This document shows positions 7,403 through 14,953 of a stretch of 16,004 nucleotides of DNA, piece after piece. The DNA comes from CAIMMJ01 sp037131955 (GTDB taxonomy: Bacteria; Bacteroidota; Bacteroidia; UBA4408), in assembly GCA_037131955.1 (NCBI GenBank), contig JBAXQC010000065.1, forward strand, positions 1 through 16,004, in the 5' to 3' direction. Each line of letters starts with the position of its first letter. The first letter of the stretch is position 1. The notes below the pieces were generated by a model. That model searched no databases. It was not told where the DNA came from and worked only from the letters and a program-made list of their open reading frames with translations. Made by a program: the position numbers and the translations under genes.

Positions 7403-7944
7403 AAATTAAAAGGTTACTATTTATTGTAATACTTTTTTTTGCTAAAAGCAGTATGTCAACTACTTTAGATTTAGCTTGGGTAAGAAATTCTTTTGTTGAA
7501 GCAATAACAAATTCTTCCAAAGCCGAGGACTTGTATAAGAAACTCAACGAAATAAATTGTAACAATCAACCAATTTTATTGGCTTATAAAGGAGCCACAG
7601 AAGGTCTATTGGCAAAACACAGTTTTTTTCCTACAACCAAACTTAGTTATTTAAACAAAGGTTTAGAAAACATAAATAAAGCCGTAAAACTGAGTCCAGA
7701 AAACGAAGAAATACGACACATAAGGTTTAACATAGAAACCTCCATGCCTTCATTTTTAGGGCGCTCTGTGCATGTTGAAGAAGATAAAAATTTTCTTTTA
7801 CGTTTTTTACAAACTACCAAAATAAACAAAGGCAATTCCAGTTTGTTAAAACAATATGCAAATACGTTGCTCAATAGCAAGTTATGCAAACAAAATGAAA
7901 TAAACCTATTGATGAAAATAGTTGATCAATGCAAACAAGTTTAG
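7399..7944 (+). CDS. Exported helical protein of unknown function in the carotenoid operon
   Basis: The 181-residue frame probably starts at a TTG (7399-7401) that overlaps the crtB TGA. This start is chosen because it gives a positively charged, hydrophobic signal peptide (KIKRLLFIVILFFAKS) and a 4-base overlap like those elsewhere in the window; the first ATG, at 7453, would remove most of it. After cleavage the protein is soluble and mainly helical. Residues about 60-115 (ILLAYKGATEGLLAKH, then YLNKGLENINKAVKLSPENEEIRHIRF) resemble a TPR-like helical pair. I recall similar proteins as unnamed hypotheticals in Bacteroidota, not checked here. No catalytic motif is seen. The 16-base overlap with ispH ties its expression to isoprenoid and carotenoid genes. 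A periplasmic or membrane-surface accessory role is inference. Confidence 0.75.
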   Translation: MKIKRLLFIVILFFAKSSMSTTLDLAWVRNSFVEAITNSSKAEDLYKKLNEINCNNQPILLAYKGATEGLLAKHSFFPTTKLSYLNKGLENINKAVKLSPENEEIRHIRFNIETSMPSFLGRSVHVEEDKNFLLRFLQTTKINKGNSSLLKQYANTLLNSKLCKQNEINLLMKIVDQCKQV

Positions 7945-8804
7945 CATCGCAAAACACTAACCTAAACCTAAAGGTAAGTATCGACAATGACTCCGGTTTT
8001 TGCTTTGGGGTTGTTTACGCTATAGAGATGGCCGAAGAAGTGCTAGATCGTCAGGGATATTTGTATTGTTTAGGAGATATCGTACACAACGACGAAGAGG
8101 TAAATAGACTAAAGAAAAAGGGATTGCAAACTATTTCGCACGATGAGTTGGAAAAATTGCATAACGATTTCGTTTTGATAAGGGCCCACGGTGAACCGCC
8201 ATCTACCTATCAGACGGCCATTAACAATAATATAATACTAATTGATGCTACGTGCCCTGTTGTATTAAAATTACAGAACAGAATTAAAAAGTCTTACGAC
8301 AACAACGAAAGTATTTTTATTATTGGCAAAGATGGACATGCAGAAGTTACCGGATTGATGGGCCAAGTGGAAAATAACGGAACTGTTTTTTCGGATATTA
8401 ACGAGTTAGATATTGCCAATATGCCGCATGAAATTACTGTATATAGCCAAACAACAAAGAGTAAAGCTAAATTTTACGAAATTACAGAAGCTCTTAAACA
8501 GAAAGGTTTAAAAGTAAATGCCCACGATACAATTTGCACACAAGTAGCAGATAGAGACAAAGAGCTAAGAAATTTTGTACTAAAATTTGATAGAATAGTT
8601 TTTGTAAGTGGAACAAAATCTTCTAACGGAAAAGTGCTGTACGAAGTTTGTAAACAAACCAATCCAAATACATATTTTGTAAGTAATGCCAACGATTTAG
8701 ATGCCAATTGGTTTAATGCAAATGATACAGTGGGAATTTGTGGGGCCACCTCTACGCCAATGTGGTTGATGGAAGAGGTAAAAACAAAATTGCTTGAGTT
8801 TTAA
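7929..8804 (+). CDS. ispH: 4-hydroxy-3-methylbut-2-enyl diphosphate reductase
   Basis: IspH (LytB) is the [4Fe-4S] enzyme for the last step of the MEP pathway, reducing HMBPP to IPP and DMAPP in the cytosol. The three cluster cysteines are visible as Cys25 in SGFCFGVV, Cys109 in DATCPVV and Cys203 in HDTICTQVADR. Substrate-binding positions known from E. coli IspH are matched by His53 (IVHN), His87 (RAHG), His137 and Glu139 (GHAEV), and Thr175 or Thr176 (SQTT). The C-terminal CGATSTPMWLMEEV is the usual family ending. At 291 residues it is a normal size, with about 13 more residues before the first cysteine than in E. coli. The ATG at 7929 lies inside the end of the previous gene. Its place last in a crt operon suggests it boosts precursor supply. 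Confidence 0.96.
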   Translation: MQTSLASQNTNLNLKVSIDNDSGFCFGVVYAIEMAEEVLDRQGYLYCLGDIVHNDEEVNRLKKKGLQTISHDELEKLHNDFVLIRAHGEPPSTYQTAINNNIILIDATCPVVLKLQNRIKKSYDNNESIFIIGKDGHAEVTGLMGQVENNGTVFSDINELDIANMPHEITVYSQTTKSKAKFYEITEALKQKGLKVNAHDTICTQVADRDKELRNFVLKFDRIVFVSGTKSSNGKVLYEVCKQTNPNTYFVSNANDLDANWFNANDTVGICGATSTPMWLMEEVKTKLLEF

Positions 8805-8811
8805 TTTCTTT

Positions 8812-9705
8812 TTATTTTTTAAATAGCTCCACTCTTCCAAAAACACCCAAAGGCAATTTGTTTTTATGAGTACTTTGTAAAAACAACTCGCCGGTTTCTA
8901 TTTTAGCTTTTGGAAATTTTACAAGATGAGTATTAAGCAAGTTTTCTAGAATTATTCCTGAGAAACCCAATGAATAGGCATTTAAAATTAAAAAATGTTC
9001 TTGAGGATTTAGCAGTTGAAGCACCAATTGAATCATTTCGTTGATGTTATCTTCGAGCTTCCATTTTTCACCGTTAGGACCATGACCATAAGCAGGAGGG
9101 TCAAGAATAATTCCGTGATAAGTATTTCCTCTTTTTACTTCTCGTTTCACAAATTTTAAAGCATCTTCAACTACCCATCTAATGTGATTAAGTTTGCTAA
9201 TTTCCATGTTGGAATTTGCCCAGGTAACCACTTGTTTTATAGAATCTACATGTGTGGTATCTGCACCTGCTGCTTTTGCTGCCAAGCTTGCGCCACCTGT
9301 GTAAGCAAAGAGATTTAGAAAATTCTTTTTATCGTTTTTGATTTTTTTTAATCCTTCGCCAATGTAATCCCAGTTAACTGCTTGTTCGGGAAAAACACCA
9401 ACGTGTTTAAAAGAAGTGAGTGCTAATCTAAAATCAATGGTTTTATCAATACTATCTATGTGGTATTTAATCATCCAAGAATCAGCAACATTTTTTTGCT
9501 TTTTCCAGGTTCCCGAAGAACTTGATTTGGCTTCAAAAACTACGTCAGCCATTTTTAGCCATTCGTTGTAATTTAGGGTTGCACTCCACACAGCTTGTGG
9601 TTCTGGTCTTATAGTAATTATTTTTCCGAATCTCTCTAATTTTAAAAAATCGCCACAATCAATAAGTTCGTAATCAGTAAATTTTTTAGGACTTAACAGC
9701 AGCAT
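8812..9705 (-). CDS. RlmI-like class I SAM-dependent methyltransferase
   Basis: This 297-residue protein has a Rossmann methyltransferase core. Motif I is NLFAYTGGAS (residues 131-140), an acidic residue for the SAM ribose is Asp154 in HVDS, the adenine-site acid is Asp181 in VVEDAL, and motif IV is DPPAYG (202-207). The layout resembles the COG1092 group containing the 23S rRNA methyltransferase RlmI, but the protein is about 100 residues shorter than E. coli RlmI and shows no clear N-terminal PUA domain. An rRNA or tRNA substrate is likely from the family but not proven. It is convergent with ispH (7 bases between stops, no hairpin) and starts 22 bases after the TPR gene, so it could be last in that operon or have its own promoter. 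Confidence 0.83.
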   Translation of the reverse strand: MLLLSPKKFTDYELIDCGDFLKLERFGKIITIRPEPQAVWSATLNYNEWLKMADVVFEAKSSSSGTWKKQKNVADSWMIKYHIDSIDKTIDFRLALTSFKHVGVFPEQAVNWDYIGEGLKKIKNDKKNFLNLFAYTGGASLAAKAAGADTTHVDSIKQVVTWANSNMEISKLNHIRWVVEDALKFVKREVKRGNTYHGIILDPPAYGHGPNGEKWKLEDNINEMIQLVLQLLNPQEHFLILNAYSLGFSGIILENLLNTHLVKFPKAKIETGELFLQSTHKNKLPLGVFGRVELFKK

Positions 9706-9727
9706 GATTTTTTTTGAGGAGGAAAAA

Positions 9728-11299
9728 TTATTTTAAATTTTCTAATGCTTTTTTCGCTTTGTCGCTAGTAGGATTTATTTCCTGTACTTTTTGCCAATAC
9801 ATTTTTGAATTTTCTTTGTCTTTGGAAATAAAGTAAAAATAACCTAAATAAGAGTATGCCTCTTCGAGGTCTTTCAAGTTTTTTTCGTTGTTTGCCAAGG
9901 CTTTTTCTAAATACAATTCATACCAAGGTTTTGCAAGTCCTTTTGTACTTTCTTGGTCGTTTTGTGCTGCAACTCTGGCTTTCCAAAAATAGCCTTGTTG
10001 CAATTTTGGCGACATGCTAATTAATGTACCAAAACTAGTATCTGCACTTACATAGTCTTTTTCGAAGAAATAGGACTTCCCTAAAATGTAAGTTTCGTTG
10101 GCAGTGAGAGGTGTTTTAGAATTCTGTTTTATTTTAAAATATTTTATAGCATCTTGATTTTTCTTTAATTTAAAGCACAAACTCCCTAAATCTCCGTAAT
10201 ATTCTGTTTTGCTTGAATCCATGCTTATTGCTTTTAAGTATGAAATAATAGCCATTGAGTCTTTGCCTGTTTTTGCGTAAATCTTTGCTTGGTATTCAAA
10301 GTCACTGGCAAGAATTTTTGTGTTCTCTGGACTTGAACGAATAAAGAACCTATTCATGTAACTTTGTGCTGAGTTGTAGTCTGTTTTTTCTACATAAGAA
10401 TATGCCAACAAACGATTCATGATATTGCTTGTGGTATCTTCTTTTAAAATCATATTTATTTGATTTATTGTCTCGGCATAATCTTTACTTAAATACATGA
10501 ACGAAGCATAACGTTTTCTTGCATCGATGTTGTTGCTAGATAGCTCTAAGAAACGTTTGTATTTTGCCTTTGCACGTTCGTACTGCCTAGAAAGGTAATA
10601 AAGTTCTGCTTGTTCTCTGTAAGCGGGAGCAAAGGTAGAATCTATGTTTGAAGCCTCTTTGTATAAATCAAATGCCAACTGATAATTTTTTGAACGGCCA
10701 TACAATTTTCCTTGCCTAAGCAACCCTTTTACGTTGGCCTTGTCTAAGGCCTGACCTTTTTTATAATTTTCGATGGCTTTGTTTCCATCTTGTTTTTCGC
10801 TGTACACATCACCTGTTAATAGATAAACATCAATATTTTTTGGGTCTAATTTTTGGGCTTCAGTTAATAAACCTAAAGCTAAGTCAAGTTCTTTTTTTTC
10901 GGCTTGTGTGTAACATTCGGCAATTTTTGAAAGCACCAGAATATCTTTTCTCTTGCTTAATTCAAGGGCTTTGTCGAAAGAAGCTTTGGCAACATCAGCA
11001 TTTCCTTTGAACCAATTTACTTTTCCTTTGCCCACGTAATTTAGAGCATATTCTGGTTGAGCTTCTAATCCTTTTGAATAGAAAAATAATGCTGAATCTA
11101 AATTTTCTTGTTTAAAATAATTTTCACCCATGTAAAAATTATTTTCTCCGTTGTTATTTAGTTTTAGCAGCGAAGCGTAAATTTTTGCGGCATCAGAAAA
11201 TTGCTCATTGTCAGTAAGCTTTTGTGCATTTTGAAGTGTTTGAGCGTTTACATTGTTTAAAAATAAACTCAATGCAATTAAAACAAGATATTTATTCAT
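9728..11299 (-). CDS. Exported tetratricopeptide-repeat protein
   Basis: This 523-residue protein begins with a signal peptide (MNKYLVLIALSLFLNNVNAQ), and nearly all the rest is TPR helical hairpins, about a dozen units. Clear examples are NNFYMGENYFKQENLDSALF, AIENYKKGQALD and EEAYSYLGYFYFISKDKENS. No enzymatic domain is seen, so it is probably a periplasmic protein-binding scaffold. It follows the PstS-like gene by 35 bases on the same strand. I recall TPR genes next to PstS-like and TonB/ExbBD genes in other Bacteroidota, not checked here. A link to envelope function is inferred from that context only. Confidence 0.85.
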   Translation of the reverse strand: MNKYLVLIALSLFLNNVNAQTLQNAQKLTDNEQFSDAAKIYASLLKLNNNGENNFYMGENYFKQENLDSALFFYSKGLEAQPEYALNYVGKGKVNWFKGNADVAKASFDKALELSKRKDILVLSKIAECYTQAEKKELDLALGLLTEAQKLDPKNIDVYLLTGDVYSEKQDGNKAIENYKKGQALDKANVKGLLRQGKLYGRSKNYQLAFDLYKEASNIDSTFAPAYREQAELYYLSRQYERAKAKYKRFLELSSNNIDARKRYASFMYLSKDYAETINQINMILKEDTTSNIMNRLLAYSYVEKTDYNSAQSYMNRFFIRSSPENTKILASDFEYQAKIYAKTGKDSMAIISYLKAISMDSSKTEYYGDLGSLCFKLKKNQDAIKYFKIKQNSKTPLTANETYILGKSYFFEKDYVSADTSFGTLISMSPKLQQGYFWKARVAAQNDQESTKGLAKPWYELYLEKALANNEKNLKDLEEAYSYLGYFYFISKDKENSKMYWQKVQEINPTSDKAKKALENLK

Positions 11300-11334
11300 G
11301 ATTAACTATTTGTATAAATTTTAAAATCTATTTG

Positions 11335-12288
11335 TTATTCTGTACTAATTATTCTTACTGGAGTATTTATTGGAACCATCCCTGATTTTAATACCATTCG
11401 TTGTCCTTTTTCGCCGGCAATAAACGAAACAAAACCTGTGCCAAGGCCTGTTCTTGCTTCTTTGCTAACTGCCAACATATTTCGTAACAATGGATAGTTT
11501 TTTAGCGCTAAGTAGGCTTGGTAGGGTTTAAAGTGCTCTCCGCTGCCTACAGAATCTGCTAATGCAACCAAACGTACATTTTTTAAAAAGCGTTCTACTT
11601 TAGGGTCATCTCTATCGCTGATCCAATTTATGCTAATAAGACCCATTGCACCTTTATTTTCTTCTACATATTTAATTACTTCTTGATTTGATTTTAAGGC
11701 AAAACAATTTGGAGGCAATGGTTTGTTTGGAGAAAATTTTTCTTTGATGTACCTGGCATTTGCAGAGCCAATTCTGTCGAATACAATATTAATTTTTTCG
11801 GAAAATTTACTGCCTTTTACTTTGTTCCAAGTATCGGCATTTCCCGAGAATATTTTTTGAAGCTCTGCCAAGTCTAATAAAGAATCAGGGTTTTGAGGAT
11901 TTACAATAAGTGCAACTCCGTCTACTGCAATTTTTGTAATTCTTGGTTTTATTTTTATGCTGTCGAAAATTGATTTTTCGTAATTGTTTGGTTCTCTGCC
12001 AACAATAATGCAACGAACTGTATCGAATAATAAATCTAAGTAGGCACTGTCTTCTGAAGTATAACGTGCTTTTACATGTGCTTTTTCGTAAATAGAATGA
12101 AACACATACAACTGAGAATCTACTATTGGTTGATACGATTCATCCACCGTAATGGAAATGTTTCCGGAAGTTGCATTATCTATATATTTTTTTTGCGGAG
12201 CGGTGTCGCAAGAGCTTGTAAAAAGCATTGCAATTATTAGAAGTAAAGAAAAATTAATTACTTGTAATTTTATGGTTTGGTTATTCAT
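11335..12288 (-). CDS. PstS-like substrate-binding lipoprotein
   Basis: This 317-residue protein resembles the phosphate-binding PstS group of periplasmic binding proteins. A hydrophobic leader ends at the lipobox-like TSSC with Cys27 as the likely lipidated residue, so it should be membrane-anchored. Family features are DGVALIVNP (123-131), ELQKIFSGNADTW (142-154) and the C-terminal GFVSFIAGEKGQRMVLKSG. Where true PstS proteins have a phosphate-contacting SGT turn, this one has DRIGSANAR (171-179), so phosphate binding is doubtful. No ABC permease or ATPase gene is nearby. Its start overlaps the stop of the upstream membrane-protein gene by 8 bases. It may sense or bind an anion, or serve as an envelope accessory to the nearby Ton system; both are inference. 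Confidence 0.82.
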   Translation of the reverse strand: MNNQTIKLQVINFSLLLIIAMLFTSSCDTAPQKKYIDNATSGNISITVDESYQPIVDSQLYVFHSIYEKAHVKARYTSEDSAYLDLLFDTVRCIIVGREPNNYEKSIFDSIKIKPRITKIAVDGVALIVNPQNPDSLLDLAELQKIFSGNADTWNKVKGSKFSEKINIVFDRIGSANARYIKEKFSPNKPLPPNCFALKSNQEVIKYVEENKGAMGLISINWISDRDDPKVERFLKNVRLVALADSVGSGEHFKPYQAYLALKNYPLLRNMLAVSKEARTGLGTGFVSFIAGEKGQRMVLKSGMVPINTPVRIISTE

Positions 12289-12721
12289 TTCTAAATTTTC
12301 TAATTTTTAATGTTGCCCACACTCTAAACAATGCATAAACAATTAGCAATACACCTAAAAATAATTTAAAAGTACCTAAATATTCTTCAAATACGGGAGT
12401 AAAAATTAGCATTACACCTGCCAATAAATAAACAATAATCATTATCATTCCAAAGTAATACCCAAAGCCTAGTATGCCGTTTGCAGCTTCTGATTTTTGT
12501 GAATTGGTTTTTGATTTTTTTAAACGCCAAGACATCCAAAATCTAAAAGCACCATACAATATAACAACTATTCCTAAAATATTTTTGTTCTTGCCCAATG
12601 AAGCTTCAAAAAAATTGGTAAACAACAGAGCAATACCAAATAATAGGTACACAACAAACATTACAGTTCCCATTATGTAGGAAGCATTTGTTGTGGCATT
12701 ATTTTTTTCTTGACTAGACAT
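12281..12721 (-). CDS. Small four-helix membrane protein with internal duplication
   Basis: This 146-residue protein has four hydrophobic helices, at about residues 17-36, 47-64, 90-108 and 120-137. The two helix pairs are copies of one unit: residues 18-69 and 91-142 align without gaps over 52 positions with 23 identities (44% by my count), including VYLL, FT, LG and the FR-x-W ending. A polar linker of about 20 residues joins them. I do not recognise a named family. It lies just after the tonB terminator and overlaps the PstS-like gene by 8 bases, so it heads the membrane protein, PstS-like, TPR unit. No catalytic residues are evident. It is likely an inner-membrane component of unknown role. 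Confidence 0.78.
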   Translation of the reverse strand: MSSQEKNNATTNASYIMGTVMFVVYLLFGIALLFTNFFEASLGKNKNILGIVVILYGAFRFWMSWRLKKSKTNSQKSEAANGILGFGYYFGMIMIIVYLLAGVMLIFTPVFEEYLGTFKLFLGVLLIVYALFRVWATLKIRKFRNE

Positions 12722-12745
12722 TTATTTTTTGTAAGTACGATTATT

Positions 12746-12776
12746 AAAAAAAAAGCCCCAATAAAATGGGGCTTTC
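12746..12776 (-). terminator. Intrinsic terminator after tonB
   Basis: On the minus strand the 8-bp stem AAAGCCCC/GGGGCTTT (plus coordinates 12752-12759 and 12768-12775) has an 8-base loop and is followed by a T-run that is a run of A on the plus strand at 12746-12754. It sits about 17 bases after the tonB stop and separates the exbB-exbD-exbD-tonB transcript from the downstream membrane-protein operon. Confidence 0.88.
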
Positions 12777-12792
12777 TTAACATAAACTTGTC

Positions 12793-13626
12793 TTAACCCC
12801 CTAAAACAAATTTAATGGGATATGTAAACTGAACTTTAACAGCTCTACCATTTTGTTTACCCACAGACCAAGCTGGCATATTTTTTACTACACGAATAGC
12901 TTCGGCATCTAAGCCGGGTCCACCTTTTACGCCTCTTGCAATTTTTGCATCTTCTACTTTTCCTTCTTTGTTTATTACAAAGTATACATAAACGGTACCC
13001 TGAATTCCGTTGTCTTTTTCAACTGCAGGAAATTGAATATTTTTTCTCATGTATTTCATTAATGCTTCTTCTCCACCCGGGAAACTAGGCATTTCTTCAA
13101 CAGAGATAAAAGGAGCTTCTTCTTTTTCTTCAATTGGCTCTTGCACAGCTTCTACAGGCAAATCAATTGCACCTTCGGTACCTTCTTGGGTTACAACACC
13201 TGCATTAGATTCTTGCAATTCTTCTTGAGTAGGTGGAATGTCTTCTTCAGGCACAGGTTCGTTTGTTACTACCGGAGGAACAAATTTAATTGACTCTTGA
13301 ACCGGTGGTGGTGGCTCTACTGGTGGTGGCGGTGGCTCGTTCTCGTCAATTGGCGGAGCGTCCATCAGCTCAACAGTTTTATCGTCTTTTAAAATTCTTT
13401 CTTCTGGTTTTAGTGTTTCTATCCAAGCTAGGATAGTGGGAATACTTAGCAAGAAAATAAAAATTGCAGCAGAAATTATAACTGCTCTGGATACGGTTCT
13501 GTTGTATGATTTTCTAATTACATAAGCACCGTAAACTTTATTTCTTTCGGCAAATACAATTTCGTTTCTGCCTTCGTAAACAACATTCTCCCAATCGCTG
13601 AAAATATTTTTTTTGTTTTCTGCCAT
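12793..13626 (-). CDS. tonB: Energy transducer TonB
   Basis: This 277-residue TonB carries proton-motive energy from ExbB/ExbD to outer-membrane receptors. The cytoplasmic N-terminus contains VYGAYVIRKSYNRTVSRA (about 31-48), a pattern I associate with Bacteroidota TonB proteins. It is followed by one membrane helix (about 47-69), an acidic, proline-rich periplasmic spacer (about 90-135, with runs of five and four prolines) and a C-terminal TonB domain (about 178-275). That domain has FPGGEEALMKYM at its start, GTVYVYFVINKEGKV in the middle and the TYPIKF ending. Its start is 7 bases after the stop of the second exbD gene, and a strong terminator follows. It may serve many receptors, including the one in this window. 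Confidence 0.95.
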   Translation of the reverse strand: MAENKKNIFSDWENVVYEGRNEIVFAERNKVYGAYVIRKSYNRTVSRAVIISAAIFIFLLSIPTILAWIETLKPEERILKDDKTVELMDAPPIDENEPPPPPVEPPPPVQESIKFVPPVVTNEPVPEEDIPPTQEELQESNAGVVTQEGTEGAIDLPVEAVQEPIEEKEEAPFISVEEMPSFPGGEEALMKYMRKNIQFPAVEKDNGIQGTVYVYFVINKEGKVEDAKIARGVKGGPGLDAEAIRVVKNMPAWSVGKQNGRAVKVQFTYPIKFVLGG

Positions 13627-13633
13627 GGCTAAA

Positions 13634-14269
13634 TTATTGAACTACTACGTTTTTAATCATGTCTGTTTCGCTTGTAGTTATATCTACAATTGCATATCTG
13701 CCAATGTTACAAATTGACATTTCATCTAAAATATCTACAAGGTTTTTGTAGTTACTTAGTTCGTCGGCTTTAATTAATACAATAAGTGCTTTTTTATCGC
13801 CAACAACTTTGTTTTTTTCTTCTTTGTATTTTTTCTCGTCAATTTTTCCGTCCAAAAACTCTTTTTTTAGCGCTTCAACCTTGTCGTACGTTTTGTTTAT
13901 TTCTTTGTTTTTATCTATAAGAAGCTTTCTTATTCCGTTGTTTGCAAAGGTTGTGTATTCTACAGTTGGTGGTAAGTTTGGATCATCGGCACCCATGTAG
14001 TAGTAGATTCTATTTTTGTCGCTTAGCAATAAAGTTAAGGTTTGATTCCCAGGAATTTTTGGAGGATCTTCTACTTTATCTTTTACAGGCATGTTTATTT
14101 CCATTGCCTGAGGCTTGCTAAAGGTTGTGGTAAGCATGAAAAAGGTAAGCAACAAAAAAGCCAAATCCACCATGGGAGTCATGTCAATTTTTGTTGACGA
14201 CTTTTTGGCTTTTACCTTGCCACCGTGTTTGCCGCCACCGCCGCCATCATCGGTATTTAATTCTGCCAT
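13634..14269 (-). CDS. exbD: ExbD-family biopolymer transport protein (second copy, next to tonB)
   Basis: This 211-residue protein is a proton-channel subunit of the TonB-ExbB-ExbD motor. It has a glycine-rich, basic cytoplasmic N-terminus (five consecutive Gly near residue 11), one membrane helix (about 34-50) and a periplasmic domain. Asp35 in TPMVDLAFLLLTFFML matches the essential membrane Asp25 of E. coli ExbD. It is about 70 residues longer than E. coli ExbD; the extra length includes a lysine/glutamate-rich, probably helical insert at about 115-155. It starts 12 bases after the first exbD and ends 7 bases before tonB. The two copies share the membrane segment almost exactly and probably work in the same motor. 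Confidence 0.93.
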   Translation of the reverse strand: MAELNTDDGGGGGKHGGKVKAKKSSTKIDMTPMVDLAFLLLTFFMLTTTFSKPQAMEINMPVKDKVEDPPKIPGNQTLTLLLSDKNRIYYYMGADDPNLPPTVEYTTFANNGIRKLLIDKNKEINKTYDKVEALKKEFLDGKIDEKKYKEEKNKVVGDKKALIVLIKADELSNYKNLVDILDEMSICNIGRYAIVDITTSETDMIKNVVVQ

Positions 14270-14281
14270 TTTATTTAAATA

Positions 14282-14899
14282 TTAAGGTTCTGCTTCCATG
14301 TCGGTAACAAAATTAAATTTGTTTACCTTGTTGTCTTGCAGTGTTGATATTACTTGTTTAACTACTGGATATTTTGCTTTACCATCGCCTTTGATTGCTA
14401 CTCTGTATTTTGGATTACTAATTCTGGCATTAAACACCCAGTCTTTTAGTTCGTTTTTTAGAGAGTCGGAAGGAATACCTTTTCTTCCTGCTTTTTCTAG
14501 CTCTTGGTAATATGCTTTTTGTTCGGTTTGTGTGAGGCTTAAAAATTTAGGCATTTCCTGAATTGGCATTCCAAATGAGGTAAGGATAGAGAATTTATAA
14601 ATTTGATCGGGAGTAAAATTTACTCCGTATTTGGTTCCCATTTTTTGAAGAACCGAGGCTCTTCTTTCCTTTCCATCAAAATTGAAAAACACTTTTCCTT
14701 TGTCGTCGATAATAACCGTTATTAAATCTGCTTCGGGTATTTTTGTGAGTGCAATAGAAGAAGGTGTGTCAACAATTACAGGTTCATCTGCCCTAAACTG
14801 TGTGGTAAGCATAAAGAATGTTACCAACAAGAAAGCCAAATCCACCATTGGAGTCATGTCCAGAGATGGACTGCTGCGGGGCATTTTTATTTTTGGCAT
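14282..14899 (-). CDS. exbD: ExbD-family biopolymer transport protein (first copy)
   Basis: This 205-residue ExbD homologue has a short basic N-terminus (MPKIKMPRSS), a single membrane helix (about 19-36) with the channel aspartate at Asp20 in MTPMVDLAFLLVTFFML, and a periplasmic region of about 165 residues. That region contains a long stretch (about 85-145) absent from the short E. coli protein, including EMPKFLSLTQTEQKAYYQEL. It lies between exbB (54 bases upstream) and the second exbD (12 bases downstream). Two tandem exbD genes suggest a motor with two kinds of ExbD subunit, or one dedicated to a different partner; the sequence does not decide between these. Confidence 0.92.
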   Translation of the reverse strand: MPKIKMPRSSPSLDMTPMVDLAFLLVTFFMLTTQFRADEPVIVDTPSSIALTKIPEADLITVIIDDKGKVFFNFDGKERRASVLQKMGTKYGVNFTPDQIYKFSILTSFGMPIQEMPKFLSLTQTEQKAYYQELEKAGRKGIPSDSLKNELKDWVFNARISNPKYRVAIKGDGKAKYPVVKQVISTLQDNKVNKFNFVTDMEAEP

Positions 14900-14953
14900 A
14901 GTTTCTTTGTTAAATTATAGGGTTTGTATTTGATTAAACTTCAAGAAATAAAA

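Noticed and set aside
8474..8749. Open frame of 91 residues on the minus strand inside ispH
   Set aside because: It is antisense to conserved ispH codons, including the CGATSTP region, with no start context or motif of its own.
8805..8811. Bidirectional terminator between the convergent ispH and methyltransferase genes
   Set aside because: Only 7 bases separate the stop codons, and I see no inverted repeat there, just A/T runs.
14298..14933. Plus-strand open frames opposite the first exbD gene
   Set aside because: They are fragmented, overlap a clear ExbD on the other strand and show no domain.
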